Shown here: positions 17,890 to 26,153 of the stretch, piece after piece
Layout of the letters: every line of letters begins with the position of its first letter
How positions within the stretch are numbered: position 1 is the stretch's first letter
Assembly (NCBI GenBank): GCA_016206785.1
Contig: JACQQV010000009.1
Location: 1 to 54,282, forward strand
Source: Candidatus Omnitrophota bacterium
Lineage (GTDB): Bacteria > Omnitrophota > Gorgyraeia > JACQQV01
Direction of reading: 5' to 3'
DNA: 54,282 nucleotides
Program-made: the position numbers and the translations under genes
The notes under the pieces: generated by a model
Told to the model about the DNA's origin: nothing
Databases searched by the model: none
The model's input: the letters and a program-made list of their open reading frames with translations, nothing else

Positions 17890-18405
17890 ATGGAGTATGT
17901 CTTAATCGTTTTGGCAGCGCTTGTAAGGGTTCTTCCTCATCCTCCGAACGTTACCCCTGTTGGAGCCATTGCGCTTTTTGGAGGGGCGTATCTTTCTCGC
18001 CGCTTTGCCCTTCTTTATCCCTTGGCCATCATGGCTCTCTCGGATTTTGTGTTGAATCCGATGTATGGACTTCCGCTTATGATCCCAGAGACCCCCTTTG
18101 TCTACGGAAGCTTCCTCATCACAGGCTGTTTGGGACTTTGGTGTCGACGTTACCGCAGCGCCGCTATTCTGTATCTCGCTTCTTTGATCAGTTCCATCCT
18201 GTTCTATCTCATTACCAATTTTGGAACGTGGTTGGTCAGCGGACTTTATCCGAAGAATGCGACGGGACTCCTTCAGTGTTATGTCATGGCCATCCCCTTT
18301 TTCCGGAATAGCCTGATAGGGAACTTCCTCTGGCTTTCGATCCTCCTGGGGGTGTATCGTCTCGCCCATCGTTTCCTTTCTGATCGAAGCCGCGCTTCGG
18401 CCTGA
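17890..18405 (+). CDS. DUF6580-like multi-pass membrane protein
   Basis: 171 residues with about five membrane helices. The start (LVRVLPHPPNVTPVGAIAL) resembles the DUF6580 family of small integral membrane proteins, whose size and fold recall substrate-binding subunits of ECF transporters. AGGAG 7 bases ahead of ATG 17890 and an 11-base gap to the receptor gene place it in the B12 unit. I infer a role in inner-membrane corrinoid handling; no biochemical function is visible in the sequence. Confidence 0.65.
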   Translation: MEYVLIVLAALVRVLPHPPNVTPVGAIALFGGAYLSRRFALLYPLAIMALSDFVLNPMYGLPLMIPETPFVYGSFLITGCLGLWCRRYRSAAILYLASLISSILFYLITNFGTWLVSGLYPKNATGLLQCYVMAIPFFRNSLIGNFLWLSILLGVYRLAHRFLSDRSRASA

Positions 18406-18424
18406 CCCTTTTCTCTTATATCAG

Positions 18425-19099
18425 ATGGTACCCCATACCGCACTGTTATGGACCGGGGGAAAGGATTCCACCCTCGCCCTTTATGAGGCGAAGGCACTGG
18501 GATGGGAGGTGGCGGCCCTCGTCACGTTTATTCCCCCGGCAGCAGAATTTCTGGCTCATCCTCTTTGCGTCATGAAATTCCAGGCGGAGGCACTCGGTTT
18601 CCCCCATTACACCTTCGAAGTACACGAACCTTTTCAGGCAGGTTACGAAGAGGCCCTCCATGCGTTGAAGACGAAGCATGGCATTACGCAATGCATCACG
18701 GGGGATATTGCGGAAGTCGATGGTCAGCCCAATTGGATTAGGGAGTGCAGTCGGTCTTCGGGTGTCCATGTGTGGACCCCTTTGTGGGGGAGGGAAAGAC
18801 GTGAACTCCTCGAAAAACTCCTTGCCCACAAATTTCAGATTATTTTTTCCTGCGTCAAGAAACCTTGGTTCACGATGGAATGGCTGGGGAAGACATTGGA
18901 TCTGAACGCTTTGGAGGCGTTAGAGGTCTTGAGAGAGAAAACCGGATTAGACATCTGCGGAGAAGAGGGGGAATACCACACCTTAGTATTGGATGGCCCT
19001 TTGTTCCGAAAAAGGATTCGTATAGATCAATATTCCAAGGAAACCAAAGATTCACTCATGTATCTCAAGATACAAAAGCTCTCCCTCGCGTCTTCTTGA
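18425..19099 (+). CDS. PF01902 (diphthine-ammonia-ligase-like) ATPase
   Basis: 224 residues of the adenine-nucleotide alpha-hydrolase fold. The PP-loop LLWTGGKDSTLAL is at about 8-20; family-typical stretches GDIAEVDGQPNWI and CGEEGEYHTLVLDGP follow. In eukaryotes and archaea this family (Dph6) uses ATP and ammonia to amidate diphthine; bacteria have no diphthamide, so the substrate differs. Its place between a membrane protein and a BtuF-like protein in a B12-riboswitch unit suggests amidation or another ATP-dependent step in corrinoid salvage, which is inference. Confidence 0.8.
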   Translation: MVPHTALLWTGGKDSTLALYEAKALGWEVAALVTFIPPAAEFLAHPLCVMKFQAEALGFPHYTFEVHEPFQAGYEEALHALKTKHGITQCITGDIAEVDGQPNWIRECSRSSGVHVWTPLWGRERRELLEKLLAHKFQIIFSCVKKPWFTMEWLGKTLDLNALEALEVLREKTGLDICGEEGEYHTLVLDGPLFRKRIRIDQYSKETKDSLMYLKIQKLSLASS

Positions 19100-19141
19100 T
19101 CTTCCTTTTCAAGCCCTCTGGTACTTGCTACAATAGAGACG

Positions 19142-20053
19142 ATGAAGATCGTCTCTTTTTTACCGAGTGCCACCGAAATCCTTTATGCCTTAAATCTGGG
19201 TCGAGCCGTCCACGGGGTCTCCCACGAGTGCGATTATCCGCCGCAAGTCACACGCAAGCCTGTGGTGATGCAGGCCAATTTTCCTTCACAGGATCTTTCT
19301 GACCGCCAGATCGACCGAAGGGTCCGGGAGGCCCTTCAGCGAGGGAGAGAACTTTACCGCATTGACCAAGTTCTTCTGGAAAGGATTGCACCGGATCTCA
19401 TTGTGACCCAAAAGTTGTGCGATGTATGTGCCGTCTCGACCGACACCGTCCAGGCGGCGATCCGTGGCATCTCCCCCAGACCCAAAGTCCTTTCCCTCCA
19501 TCCACACTCCCTCGAGGGAGTTTTCGAGGATATTGTCAGCGTCGGGAAATTGACCGGCAAGACCGAATGGGCGAAGCGGTATGCAGATAGCCTCCGGCGG
19601 CGCGTTGTGCGAGTGCGGGAGAAGACGAGGGGACTTCCAAGACGCCGCGTCTTTTCGATGGAATGGTGTGATCCGATCATGAATGCGGGCCACTGGATCC
19701 CTGAAATGGTTTGGATTGCAGGAGGGGTAGAGGGACTTTCTGAAAAGGGGAAGCCATCTGTGCGGATTCCGTGGGAGAAAGTGCGCCGCTACAACCCTGA
19801 GGTTCTCCTTATCATGCCATGCGGTTTCTCGATGAGGCAGAGTGTTGAAAGGGCTAAAACACTTTCAAGACTTCCCGGCTGGCGCGATCTTCTTGCTGTT
19901 CGGATGAAACAGGTCTATTGTCTGGATGGGTCCTCCTATTACAATCGCCCGGGGCCACGCCTCGTTGAGGGACTCGAAATCATGGCAAAATTGATTCATC
20001 CTGAAGTCTTTAAGACCTCCCGTTTCAAGAAGGGGTCGGTCCAATGTCTGTAA
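19142..20053 (+). CDS. BtuF-like cobalamin-binding protein
   Basis: 303 residues of the metal/corrinoid-binding periplasmic-protein fold (PF01497): MKIVSFLPSATEILYAL at the start, DLIVTQKLCDVCAV in the middle, then a helical backbone and a second lobe. Many relatives are annotated as cobalamin-binding proteins. No export signal is seen at ATG 19142, so it may act in the cytoplasm or the start may be wrong. A TACAAT box ends 7 bases before the ATG. It overlaps the GH1 gene by 10 bases. No partner BtuC/BtuD permease genes lie nearby. Confidence 0.8.
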   Translation: MKIVSFLPSATEILYALNLGRAVHGVSHECDYPPQVTRKPVVMQANFPSQDLSDRQIDRRVREALQRGRELYRIDQVLLERIAPDLIVTQKLCDVCAVSTDTVQAAIRGISPRPKVLSLHPHSLEGVFEDIVSVGKLTGKTEWAKRYADSLRRRVVRVREKTRGLPRRRVFSMEWCDPIMNAGHWIPEMVWIAGGVEGLSEKGKPSVRIPWEKVRRYNPEVLLIMPCGFSMRQSVERAKTLSRLPGWRDLLAVRMKQVYCLDGSSYYNRPGPRLVEGLEIMAKLIHPEVFKTSRFKKGSVQCL

Positions 20054-21354
20054 TTCGATTCCCGAAAAATTTTCTCTGGGGGAGTGCCACTTCTGCCCAT
20101 CAGGTTGAAGGCGGAAACACCATGAACGATTGGTGGGAATGGGAAGAGAAGGGGAAAGCCGCGGATAAATCCGGGGAGGCATGCCAGCATTACTCACGTT
20201 TTCAGGAAGATTTTGACATTGCAAAAGAGCTTCATCACAACGCCCACCGCTTCTCCATCGAATGGAGTCGGATTGAGCCGGAAGAGGGCCAGTGGAGTCA
20301 TTCTACCCTTCTCCATTATCGAGAAGTTCTTCAGACGCTTCGGGCGAGGGGGCTGGAACCGGTCGTCACCCTCCATCATTTCACGAATCCCCGGTGGCTC
20401 TCCCGTCAAGGAGGTTGGGAGAGCCCGACGGTGATCGAGCGTTTTAGCCGTTATGTGCGGTATGTCGTCGATTTTATGGGAAATGACATCCGCTACTGGA
20501 TCACCTTGAACGAACCCCTTGTGTACGTCTATCAAGGATATATCGCAGGGGTCTGGCCGCCCGGCGTGAAATCATTTGAGAAGGCGATTCGGGTTATCCG
20601 TAATCAACTCCTGGCCCATGCCCATGCCTATCGGATTATCCACGCCGTTGCCAAACAGAATCTCTGGCCCATCCCCGCCGTCGGTTTTGCAAAAAATATG
20701 ATCCTTTTTTCTCCTTGCAGCACTCGTTCGTTAGCGGATCGGCTTTCCACATGGATCCGGCACACCTTTTTTAATCGGTTGTATCTCAGAACGCTTACAT
20801 CAGGACGGCTTCTCTATCCCGGGATCTTTTTTGAGAAGCACCCGGTCACCGAGAAAACCCTTGATTTTGTAGGAATCAATTATTACACACGCGACTTTGT
20901 CCATTTCGGAGGGATGACCCTTCCTGAAATTTTTGGAAATATCTGCAGTCTCGAACACCATGTCTCTATCGGCCCACGCAATGATCTTGGCTGGGAGATC
21001 TACCCGGGGGGGCTTTATCAGGCGATCCGAGAAATCTACCGTTTTCGACTCCCGATCCTCGTTACTGAAAATGGACTCTGCACGAATCGCGATGAAGAGC
21101 GGTGGCCTTTTATTCGTGCGCACCTTTTGCAGGTCCATCGGGCGATGGAGGAGGGAATTCCCATTTGGGGTTACCTTTATTGGTCGCTTTTGGATAATTT
21201 CGAATGGGCGGAAGGATTTAAACCCCGTTTTGGGCTCGTCGAGGTCGATTATAAGACCCAACGCCGCACCATCCGTTCCAGCGCGAAACGGTTTGCCGAA
21301 GTCTGCAGAACGGGACAACTGTCTCTTGATGGTCCAGAACCGCCCCGGGCATGA
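20044..21354 (+). CDS. Family GH1 beta-glycosidase
   Basis: 436 residues, full-length TIM-barrel glycosidase of family GH1. The acid/base Glu is E157 in TLNEP and the nucleophile is E342 in VTENG; other family motifs are [15 protein letters not shown] at the N-terminus and [13 protein letters not shown] near the C-terminus. It would hydrolyse beta-glucosides or related sugars in the cytoplasm (no signal peptide). It overlaps the BtuF-like gene by 10 bases and the next gene by 4, so translation is probably coupled, although its function has no clear link to B12. Confidence 0.92.
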   Translation: MSVIRFPKNFLWGSATSAHQVEGGNTMNDWWEWEEKGKAADKSGEACQHYSRFQEDFDIAKELHHNAHRFSIEWSRIEPEEGQWSHSTLLHYREVLQTLRARGLEPVVTLHHFTNPRWLSRQGGWESPTVIERFSRYVRYVVDFMGNDIRYWITLNEPLVYVYQGYIAGVWPPGVKSFEKAIRVIRNQLLAHAHAYRIIHAVAKQNLWPIPAVGFAKNMILFSPCSTRSLADRLSTWIRHTFFNRLYLRTLTSGRLLYPGIFFEKHPVTEKTLDFVGINYYTRDFVHFGGMTLPEIFGNICSLEHHVSIGPRNDLGWEIYPGGLYQAIREIYRFRLPILVTENGLCTNRDEERWPFIRAHLLQVHRAMEEGIPIWGYLYWSLLDNFEWAEGFKPRFGLVEVDYKTQRRTIRSSAKRFAEVCRTGQLSLDGPEPPRA

Positions 21355-23477
21355 AGCGGCTTTCAAATTGCGTTTTGATACTTCTTTTCATGGTGGGTAT
21401 AGAGGGTTGTGTACAGAAGGAGAAAAGCGTGACAGAACATGTGACGGGAAAACCGAATCGATTGATTCATGAAAAGAGTCCCTATCTTTTGCAGCACGCC
21501 TATAATCCCGTCGACTGGTATCCGTGGGGAGAGGAGGCGTTTGAGAAAGCAAAGAAAGAGGATAAACCGATATTCCTTTCCGTCGGCTACTCTACATGCC
21601 ACTGGTGCCATGTGATGGAAAAGGAATCGTTCGAGGATTCAGAAGTTGCGAAGATCATGAATGACCATTTTGTCTCCATCAAGGTGGACCGCGAAGAAAG
21701 GCCCGATGTGGACAATATCTACATGTCTTTTGTGATGGCCATGAGTGGTTCCGGGGGATGGCCCTTAAATGTTTTTTTGACGCCGGATCGAAAGCCCTTT
21801 TATGGCGGCACCTATTTCCCGCCGGTTGAGATGTGGGGACGCCCTAGCTTCAAGACCCTTCTCCTCCAGATCGCAGACGCATGGAAAAATCAGAAGGGAT
21901 CCTTACTCGAATCCAGCAACTCCTTGGCGGAGGCGTTTAAAGAACAATCGGATCGCTCATCGGAAAAGAAGTTTACACTTTCTGAGAAAACGCTTGAGGG
22001 AGGTGCGAGTCAATTCGCCTCTCAATATGATGGGTCCTATGGAGGGTTTGGCCCTGCGCCAAAATTCCCGCGAAGTCATACCCTTTCGTTCCTTCTTCGG
22101 CATTGGAAAAGATCAGGCGATCCCAGAGCCCTTGAGATGGTCGAAAAAACTCTTCAAGAAATGGCCAAAGGAGGGATGTATGATCATCTGGGAGGAGGAT
22201 TCCATCGCTATTCCACCGATGGCCAATGGCGCATTCCTCATTTTGAAAAGATGCTTTATGACCAAGCGATTCTTTCCAGAAGTTATCTCGAGGCCTATCA
22301 AGTGACAAAGAAACAAGAGTACGCTGCGACGGCGAGAGACATCTTTGACTACGTACTCCGAGATATGCAAAGCCCGGAAGGGGGATTCTATTCCGCAGAA
22401 GATGCCGACAGCGCCCCAGATCCGAAACATCCTGATGAAAAATCCGAAGGGGCTTTTTATCTTTGGAAGAAAGAAGAGATCTTAAAAATTCTTGGCGAAG
22501 AGAAAGGAAAGGCATTCTCTTATCGCTACGGCATCGAAGAAGAGGGGGGCGTCCTTTATGAAGCGCATCCGGTCGAAGATGCGCTTTCCGAGGAAAAGAA
22601 GAAACTTTTTTCAGAAAGAACAAAACGGTTGCGTCCCCACTTAGACGATAAAATCCTCGTGGATTGGAATGGACTTATGATCTCAAGCTTGGCCTTTGGC
22701 GCTCAGGTGCTCGAGAATCCGCGGTACGAAAAGGCTGCGAGAGAGGCAGCCGATTTTATCCTGGAAAAATTAATTCGGGAGGATGGCCGACTACTTCACC
22801 GGTATCGGGAGAAGGAGGCGGCGATTCTGGGAACCCTTGAGGATTACGCCTTTTTCATTCACGGGCTTTTGGATCTTTACGAAGCAAGTTTTGAAGTCCG
22901 TTATCTTGAATCGGCGAAACGGCTCTGTATTCAGATGCGCGATCTCTTTTGGGATGACAAAGAAGGAGGGTTTTTTCTCACGGGCGATGACGCGGAGAAG
23001 CTTCTCCTTCGCCCGAAAGAACTTTACGACGGTGCTATTCCGTCGGGGAATTCAGTGGCCGTACTTGACCTTTTGCGTCTCGGAAGGTTCACCATGGAAA
23101 GATCTTTTGAGGAAAAAGCGAAACAGCTTTTCGACACTTTCTCCGCCCAGATTGCGCAATCTCCGATGCATTTTCCGCAACTCCTCATCGCCCTTCATTT
23201 CGCGCTCGGCCCTTCCAAAGAAATTGTGATTGCTGGTGAAAAGGAAGACCCGCAGACACAAGCGATGCTTAAAACCATTTATGAGCGGTTTATCCCGAAC
23301 AAAATCGTTGTGCTCCATCCTTCCGGAAAAGAGGGAAAAGCGATTGAATCTCTTGTTCCTTTTGTCGCTTCTCAAGATCCAATGGATGGAAAAACAACTG
23401 CCTATGTCTGTGAAAATTATGTTTGCAATCTTCCCACAAACGATGTGAAGGTGTTGGAATCTCTTTTAGAAAAATAG
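21351..23477 (+). CDS. SSP411/YyaL-type thioredoxin-fold lipoprotein
   Basis: 708 residues. A lipoprotein signal with lipidated Cys C20 (GIEGC) leads into an N-terminal thioredoxin-like domain ([19 protein letters not shown], redox motif C83-H-W-C86). A long alpha/alpha-barrel domain of the six-hairpin glycosidase type follows. The family (human SSP411, bacterial YyaL) is widespread with no proven activity. The lipid anchor places this one in the envelope. It overlaps the GH1 gene by 4 bases. A close paralogue lies at 28837. Confidence 0.9.
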   Translation: MKRLSNCVLILLFMVGIEGCVQKEKSVTEHVTGKPNRLIHEKSPYLLQHAYNPVDWYPWGEEAFEKAKKEDKPIFLSVGYSTCHWCHVMEKESFEDSEVAKIMNDHFVSIKVDREERPDVDNIYMSFVMAMSGSGGWPLNVFLTPDRKPFYGGTYFPPVEMWGRPSFKTLLLQIADAWKNQKGSLLESSNSLAEAFKEQSDRSSEKKFTLSEKTLEGGASQFASQYDGSYGGFGPAPKFPRSHTLSFLLRHWKRSGDPRALEMVEKTLQEMAKGGMYDHLGGGFHRYSTDGQWRIPHFEKMLYDQAILSRSYLEAYQVTKKQEYAATARDIFDYVLRDMQSPEGGFYSAEDADSAPDPKHPDEKSEGAFYLWKKEEILKILGEEKGKAFSYRYGIEEEGGVLYEAHPVEDALSEEKKKLFSERTKRLRPHLDDKILVDWNGLMISSLAFGAQVLENPRYEKAAREAADFILEKLIREDGRLLHRYREKEAAILGTLEDYAFFIHGLLDLYEASFEVRYLESAKRLCIQMRDLFWDDKEGGFFLTGDDAEKLLLRPKELYDGAIPSGNSVAVLDLLRLGRFTMERSFEEKAKQLFDTFSAQIAQSPMHFPQLLIALHFALGPSKEIVIAGEKEDPQTQAMLKTIYERFIPNKIVVLHPSGKEGKAIESLVPFVASQDPMDGKTTAYVCENYVCNLPTNDVKVLESLLEK

Positions 23478-23505
23478 AAAAATTAAAATAATAGGATCTA
23501 TTCAT

Positions 23506-23550
23506 AACCCATTGTAAAAATTAGAGTTACAGTGGGTTTATTTTTTATTT
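23506..23550 (+). terminator. Intrinsic terminator after the SSP411 lipoprotein gene
   Basis: A 12-bp stem AACCCATTGTAA / TTACAGTGGGTT (one G-T pair) with a 9-base loop is followed by a long T-rich run. It closes the B12-riboswitch unit before the MerR promoter. Confidence 0.85.
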
Positions 23551-23560
23551 AAAATTCCTC

Positions 23561-23592
23561 TTGACATTCCAGTATACTGGAAGGTGTATACT
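23561..23592 (+). promoter_or_regulatory. MerR-type promoter and operator
   Basis: TTGACA (23561-23566) and TATACT (23587-23592) are separated by 20 bases, longer than the usual 17. The perfect 16-bp palindrome TTCCAGTATACTGGAA (23567-23582) fills the spacer. This is the classic layout in which a MerR-family protein untwists an overlong promoter when it binds its metal. It controls the merR gene and the operon behind it. Confidence 0.88.
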
Positions 23593-23608
23593 TAGGGTGA
23601 GGTAAGCA

Positions 23609-24040
23609 ATGGGACGAAACGGCCTTTTTATCGGTGAGTTAAGTAAGCAAACAGGAGTTCCCACAAAAACGGTCCGCTATTATGAGCAGTTCGGTCTCCT
23701 TTCAAAGCCAAAACGGACGGATTCGAGATACCGGCTCTATACTCAAGAAGATGTGGAAAAACTTAAGTTTATCAAGAAAGCCCAAAGTTTTGGACTGAAA
23801 CTTTTAGAGATTCACAGCATCATATCTTGTAGCAAAGAGGGTCTTGAGCCCTGTTGCGATCTGGTCAGGGACCTGTTCAACCGGAAGATCAAAGAATTTG
23901 AGAACAAGATTGAAGAATTGGCTACCATGCGGAATCGACTTAAGGAAAAACTCAAGATGTGGGTTAAACCAAAGCAAGCAAAGAAAACAAAATATGCTGT
24001 TTGCCCACAGATTGAGACAGAAAGGAGAAAAAGAAAATGA
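23609..24040 (+). CDS. MerR-family metal-responsive regulator
   Basis: 143 residues. A winged helix (LFIGELSKQTGVPTKTVRYYEQFGLL) leads into the long dimer helix. Candidate metal ligands are C74 (SCSKEG), C82-C83 (EPCCDL) and C132 (AVCPQIE). Aligned by eye with MerR of mercury operons, C82/83 and C132 match two of its three mercury ligands. The middle Cys of VCACH is absent (here MWVKP), so the metal may not be Hg(II). It autoregulates through the operator at 23567. Confidence 0.9.
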   Translation: MGRNGLFIGELSKQTGVPTKTVRYYEQFGLLSKPKRTDSRYRLYTQEDVEKLKFIKKAQSFGLKLLEIHSIISCSKEGLEPCCDLVRDLFNRKIKEFENKIEELATMRNRLKEKLKMWVKPKQAKKTKYAVCPQIETERRKRK

Positions 24041-24213
24041 CACCCAAAAGAAAAGTATCGCTTTGCCCGGCCTGCGGGGCCTGTCCAGAGGTTGCCCTCT
24101 ACGACAACGAGGTCTGGATCGGGGAGAAAGGAAATCTCGCCAAGCTGAATAAGGAAGCTTGGAATCAACTGGTTGAAGAGATCCAGAAAGGAAACCTCAA
24201 GAAAATCTCATGA
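24037..24213 (+). CDS. Small CxxCxxC protein of the metal operon
   Basis: 58 residues, basic N-terminus followed by CPACGAC (residues 10-16) and then a short domain (VALYDNEVWIGEKGNLAKL). The three cysteines look like a soft-metal or zinc site. AAAGGAG lies about 9 bases ahead of ATG 24037. It overlaps merR and the MerTP gene by 4 bases each. Such a small Cys protein placed between sensor and transporter might pass or buffer metal; I know no defined family for it. Confidence 0.75.
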   Translation: MTPKRKVSLCPACGACPEVALYDNEVWIGEKGNLAKLNKEAWNQLVEEIQKGNLKKIS

Positions 24214-24770
24214 AGGCGCAACGGCTTGGAATCTTATCAGGCGTGGTGGCCTCGGTCTGCTGTCTGGGGCCACCGCTTCTCATCCTTCTTGGACTTGGGA
24301 CATTAGGCCTTGGCTCTTTCTTCGGAAAATACCACTGGTATTTCATCCTGGCTGGGACTCTTCTCTTGGGCTTCGCCTGGAGAAGTTACCTGAAGGAAAA
24401 AAGACGATGCACAACAGCAGGTTGCAGGATGGTTCGGCAGGGACAGACCCGTTCGATTCTTCTTTTAGCAACGCTGATTGTCGCCGTTTTTGTCGGCCTC
24501 AACCTCTACACCTATGCAGGAGGCTATAGCGCCACGGCCCTACTTCAGAAGGCGGGAGAAAAACAGATCGTCATTCCAGTTGAAGGAATGAGCTGTTTTA
24601 CCTGTGAATTAAGCGTTCAAAAAGCGTTAGGAGGCCTTAAAGGGGTTACATCTTCTAAGGCAAGTGCCAAAAAAGGAAGTGTCGCCGTCTCCTACGATCC
24701 AAGCCAGGTTTCGGTTGAGGATCTGGTAGAGGCGATCAACAAAACTGGCTATAGGGCCGAGGAGCCATAG
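24210..24770 (+). CDS. MerT-MerP-type fusion metal transporter
   Basis: 186 residues. MerT-like membrane part: first helix with vicinal C17-C18 (SVCCLGPPLL), a second helix (about 44-58), a cytoplasmic loop with C67 and C72 (RRCTTAGCRM), and a third helix (about 82-100). An HMA domain follows, with GMSCFTC (C129, C132). MerT moves Hg(II) from the periplasm to the cytosol, taking it from MerP; here both are one chain. Without merA in the window the cargo could be another soft metal such as copper. Starts with an ATGA overlap. Confidence 0.88.
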   Translation: MKAQRLGILSGVVASVCCLGPPLLILLGLGTLGLGSFFGKYHWYFILAGTLLLGFAWRSYLKEKRRCTTAGCRMVRQGQTRSILLLATLIVAVFVGLNLYTYAGGYSATALLQKAGEKQIVIPVEGMSCFTCELSVQKALGGLKGVTSSKASAKKGSVAVSYDPSQVSVEDLVEAINKTGYRAEEP

Positions 24771-24781
24771 GAGGTGGGACG

Positions 24782-24958
24782 ATGGGTATCATCCTCGTTA
24801 TTGCGGTCGTTTTCACCGTTTTGATCCTCACTTACACCATTGATCCTGAGGTCAAACGGTGCGAATACTGTGAGGGGCCGATCACCTTGCGAGAGCTTTG
24901 GACCCACTTTAAGAAATGTCCTCTCTGCCCAAAGCCAAAAAGGGGAGGAGCCGACTAA
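24782..24958 (+). CDS. Small membrane protein with zinc-ribbon-like tail
   Basis: 58 residues. One N-terminal membrane helix (IILVIAVVFTVLILTYTI), then a short soluble part with CEYC and CPLC pairs, the layout of a small zinc ribbon or soft-metal site. AGGAGGTGGG stands ahead of ATG 24782. No family recognised. Its place between MerTP and a CopZ-like protein suggests membrane-bound metal hand-over; this is inference. Confidence 0.7.
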   Translation: MGIILVIAVVFTVLILTYTIDPEVKRCEYCEGPITLRELWTHFKKCPLCPKPKRGGAD

Positions 24959-24965
24959 TCGTATC

Positions 24966-25052
24966 GTGAGACAGCTCTTAGGAAGTGTAGCGATCTTGCT
25001 CTTAGTGGGCTTAATCATCTACTGTTGCCTTTTTCTCCATCGGTCGCCATAA
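24966..25052 (+). CDS. Possible 28-residue membrane peptide
   Basis: A GTG-started reading frame encodes a short basic start, one strongly hydrophobic helix containing two adjacent cysteines (LLVGLIIYCCLFLH), and a stop. A GGGGAGGAG stretch lies about 15 bases upstream, which is far, so the start is uncertain. It fills the gap between two genes of the metal operon exactly and ends within the ribosome-binding site of the next. Confidence 0.4.
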   Translation: MRQLLGSVAILLLVGLIIYCCLFLHRSP

Positions 25053-25063
25053 GGAGGCTGGAT

Positions 25064-25603
25064 ATGTCCGGTTCATGCTGCCCCTCATCTCCAAAACCTG
25101 AGCCACCACAGAAAACTGAAACAGAGGACTGTTGTGAGTATCATCCTCCACAGAAATGCGGACCTGAGAAGTGTCCTAAATGCCAGGAGTTGGGGAAAAC
25201 GGTTCAGAGGATGACCCTTGGTTCTCTGGTAAGACCAGAGAAACGCCCTCAGATACCGGTTGTGGATGAGTTCTGCTTCTGCCGAAACCCCCAGTGTGAT
25301 GTGGTCTATTTTCAGTCAGAAAAGATTATCTTTCGAAAAGGTGATTTAAGCGTGAAGGTGGGAATCAAAGAACCTGATAACCCCACCGTCCCAGTCTGCT
25401 ACTGTTTTGGTTGGACCCCAAAGACAATCCGCGCCGAGATCGAAGCGACAGGCAAGACCACAGTGGTAGATCAGATCAAGACCCAGGTGAAGGCCGGCAA
25501 CTGCTATTGCGAAGTGACCAATCCCCAAGGAAGTTGCTGTCTGGGAAACGTCACAAATGTGGTGAAGCAGGTAGCGGCTTTATTCCGAGAAAAGATGCGA
25601 TAA
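25064..25603 (+). CDS. CopZ-type [2Fe-2S]/zinc metallochaperone domain protein
   Basis: 179 residues with 18 cysteines. The core (about 68-165) matches the N-terminal domain of the Archaeoglobus CopZ copper chaperone, which binds a [2Fe-2S] cluster and zinc and can reduce Cu(II). Motifs: EFCFCRNPQCDVVYF, VPVCYCFGWT, AGNCYCEV and GSCCLGN. The C-terminal HMA domain of CopZ is missing, but HMA domains are supplied by two neighbours. A Cys-rich N-terminal tail (SCCPSSP, DCCEYH, KCPKC) adds metal sites. AAGGAGG 6 bases ahead of ATG 25064 fixes the start. Confidence 0.85.
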   Translation: MSGSCCPSSPKPEPPQKTETEDCCEYHPPQKCGPEKCPKCQELGKTVQRMTLGSLVRPEKRPQIPVVDEFCFCRNPQCDVVYFQSEKIIFRKGDLSVKVGIKEPDNPTVPVCYCFGWTPKTIRAEIEATGKTTVVDQIKTQVKAGNCYCEVTNPQGSCCLGNVTNVVKQVAALFREKMR

Positions 25604-25604
25604 G

Positions 25605-26153
25605 ATGCAAAAGACAATTGGATCCTTGATCCTGGTCATCCTCTTGAGCATATCGGTCAGTAGTCAAAGTTCTGCCGAAATTGAAGGGATCCAACTTCAG
25701 GTAGACGGGCTTTCTTGTCCTTTCTGTGCCATCGGGATTAACAAGCATCTAAAGCAGCAAGCCGGTCTCGAAGGGATTGAGGTTCATCTGAAGCAGGGGG
25801 TGACCGAGGGGAAGCTCCCGCCCGGCAAAGGGATCGATATCGGCAAGGTCCGGCAGGCGGTTCAGGAAGCCGGCTTTACGCTTCGGGGGATTAAGCTCAC
25901 GATCATTGGGCGCATTATCCAAGACAACGGCCATTTGGCGATTGAATCCAGGGGCGATGGTACCCAGTTTTTACTCTTTGATCGCGGGCACCGGGAAGTG
26001 GAGTCGGGAATTTTTCTTGAAGAGAAACTGCGGCAAAGACTCGAACAGGCGAGAGGTGCAGGGAAAATCGTCCGTGTCAGCGGAGCGGTGCATGAACATA
26101 AAGGACTCCCTTCAGCCCTCATGATTGAATCAGTTGAAATGATTCCAGAATGA
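25605..26153 (+). CDS. Exported HMA-domain metal-binding protein
   Basis: 182 residues. A signal peptide (IGSLILVILLSISVSSQSSA) is followed by an HMA-type domain with VDGLSCPFC (C38, C41) at about 28-95. A second beta-rich domain (about 97-180) has no clear assignment. The protein should bind a soft metal in the periplasm, like MerP. It starts 1 base after the CopZ-like gene and overlaps the barrel gene by 4. Confidence 0.82.
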   Translation: MQKTIGSLILVILLSISVSSQSSAEIEGIQLQVDGLSCPFCAIGINKHLKQQAGLEGIEVHLKQGVTEGKLPPGKGIDIGKVRQAVQEAGFTLRGIKLTIIGRIIQDNGHLAIESRGDGTQFLLFDRGHREVESGIFLEEKLRQRLEQARGAGKIVRVSGAVHEHKGLPSALMIESVEMIPE

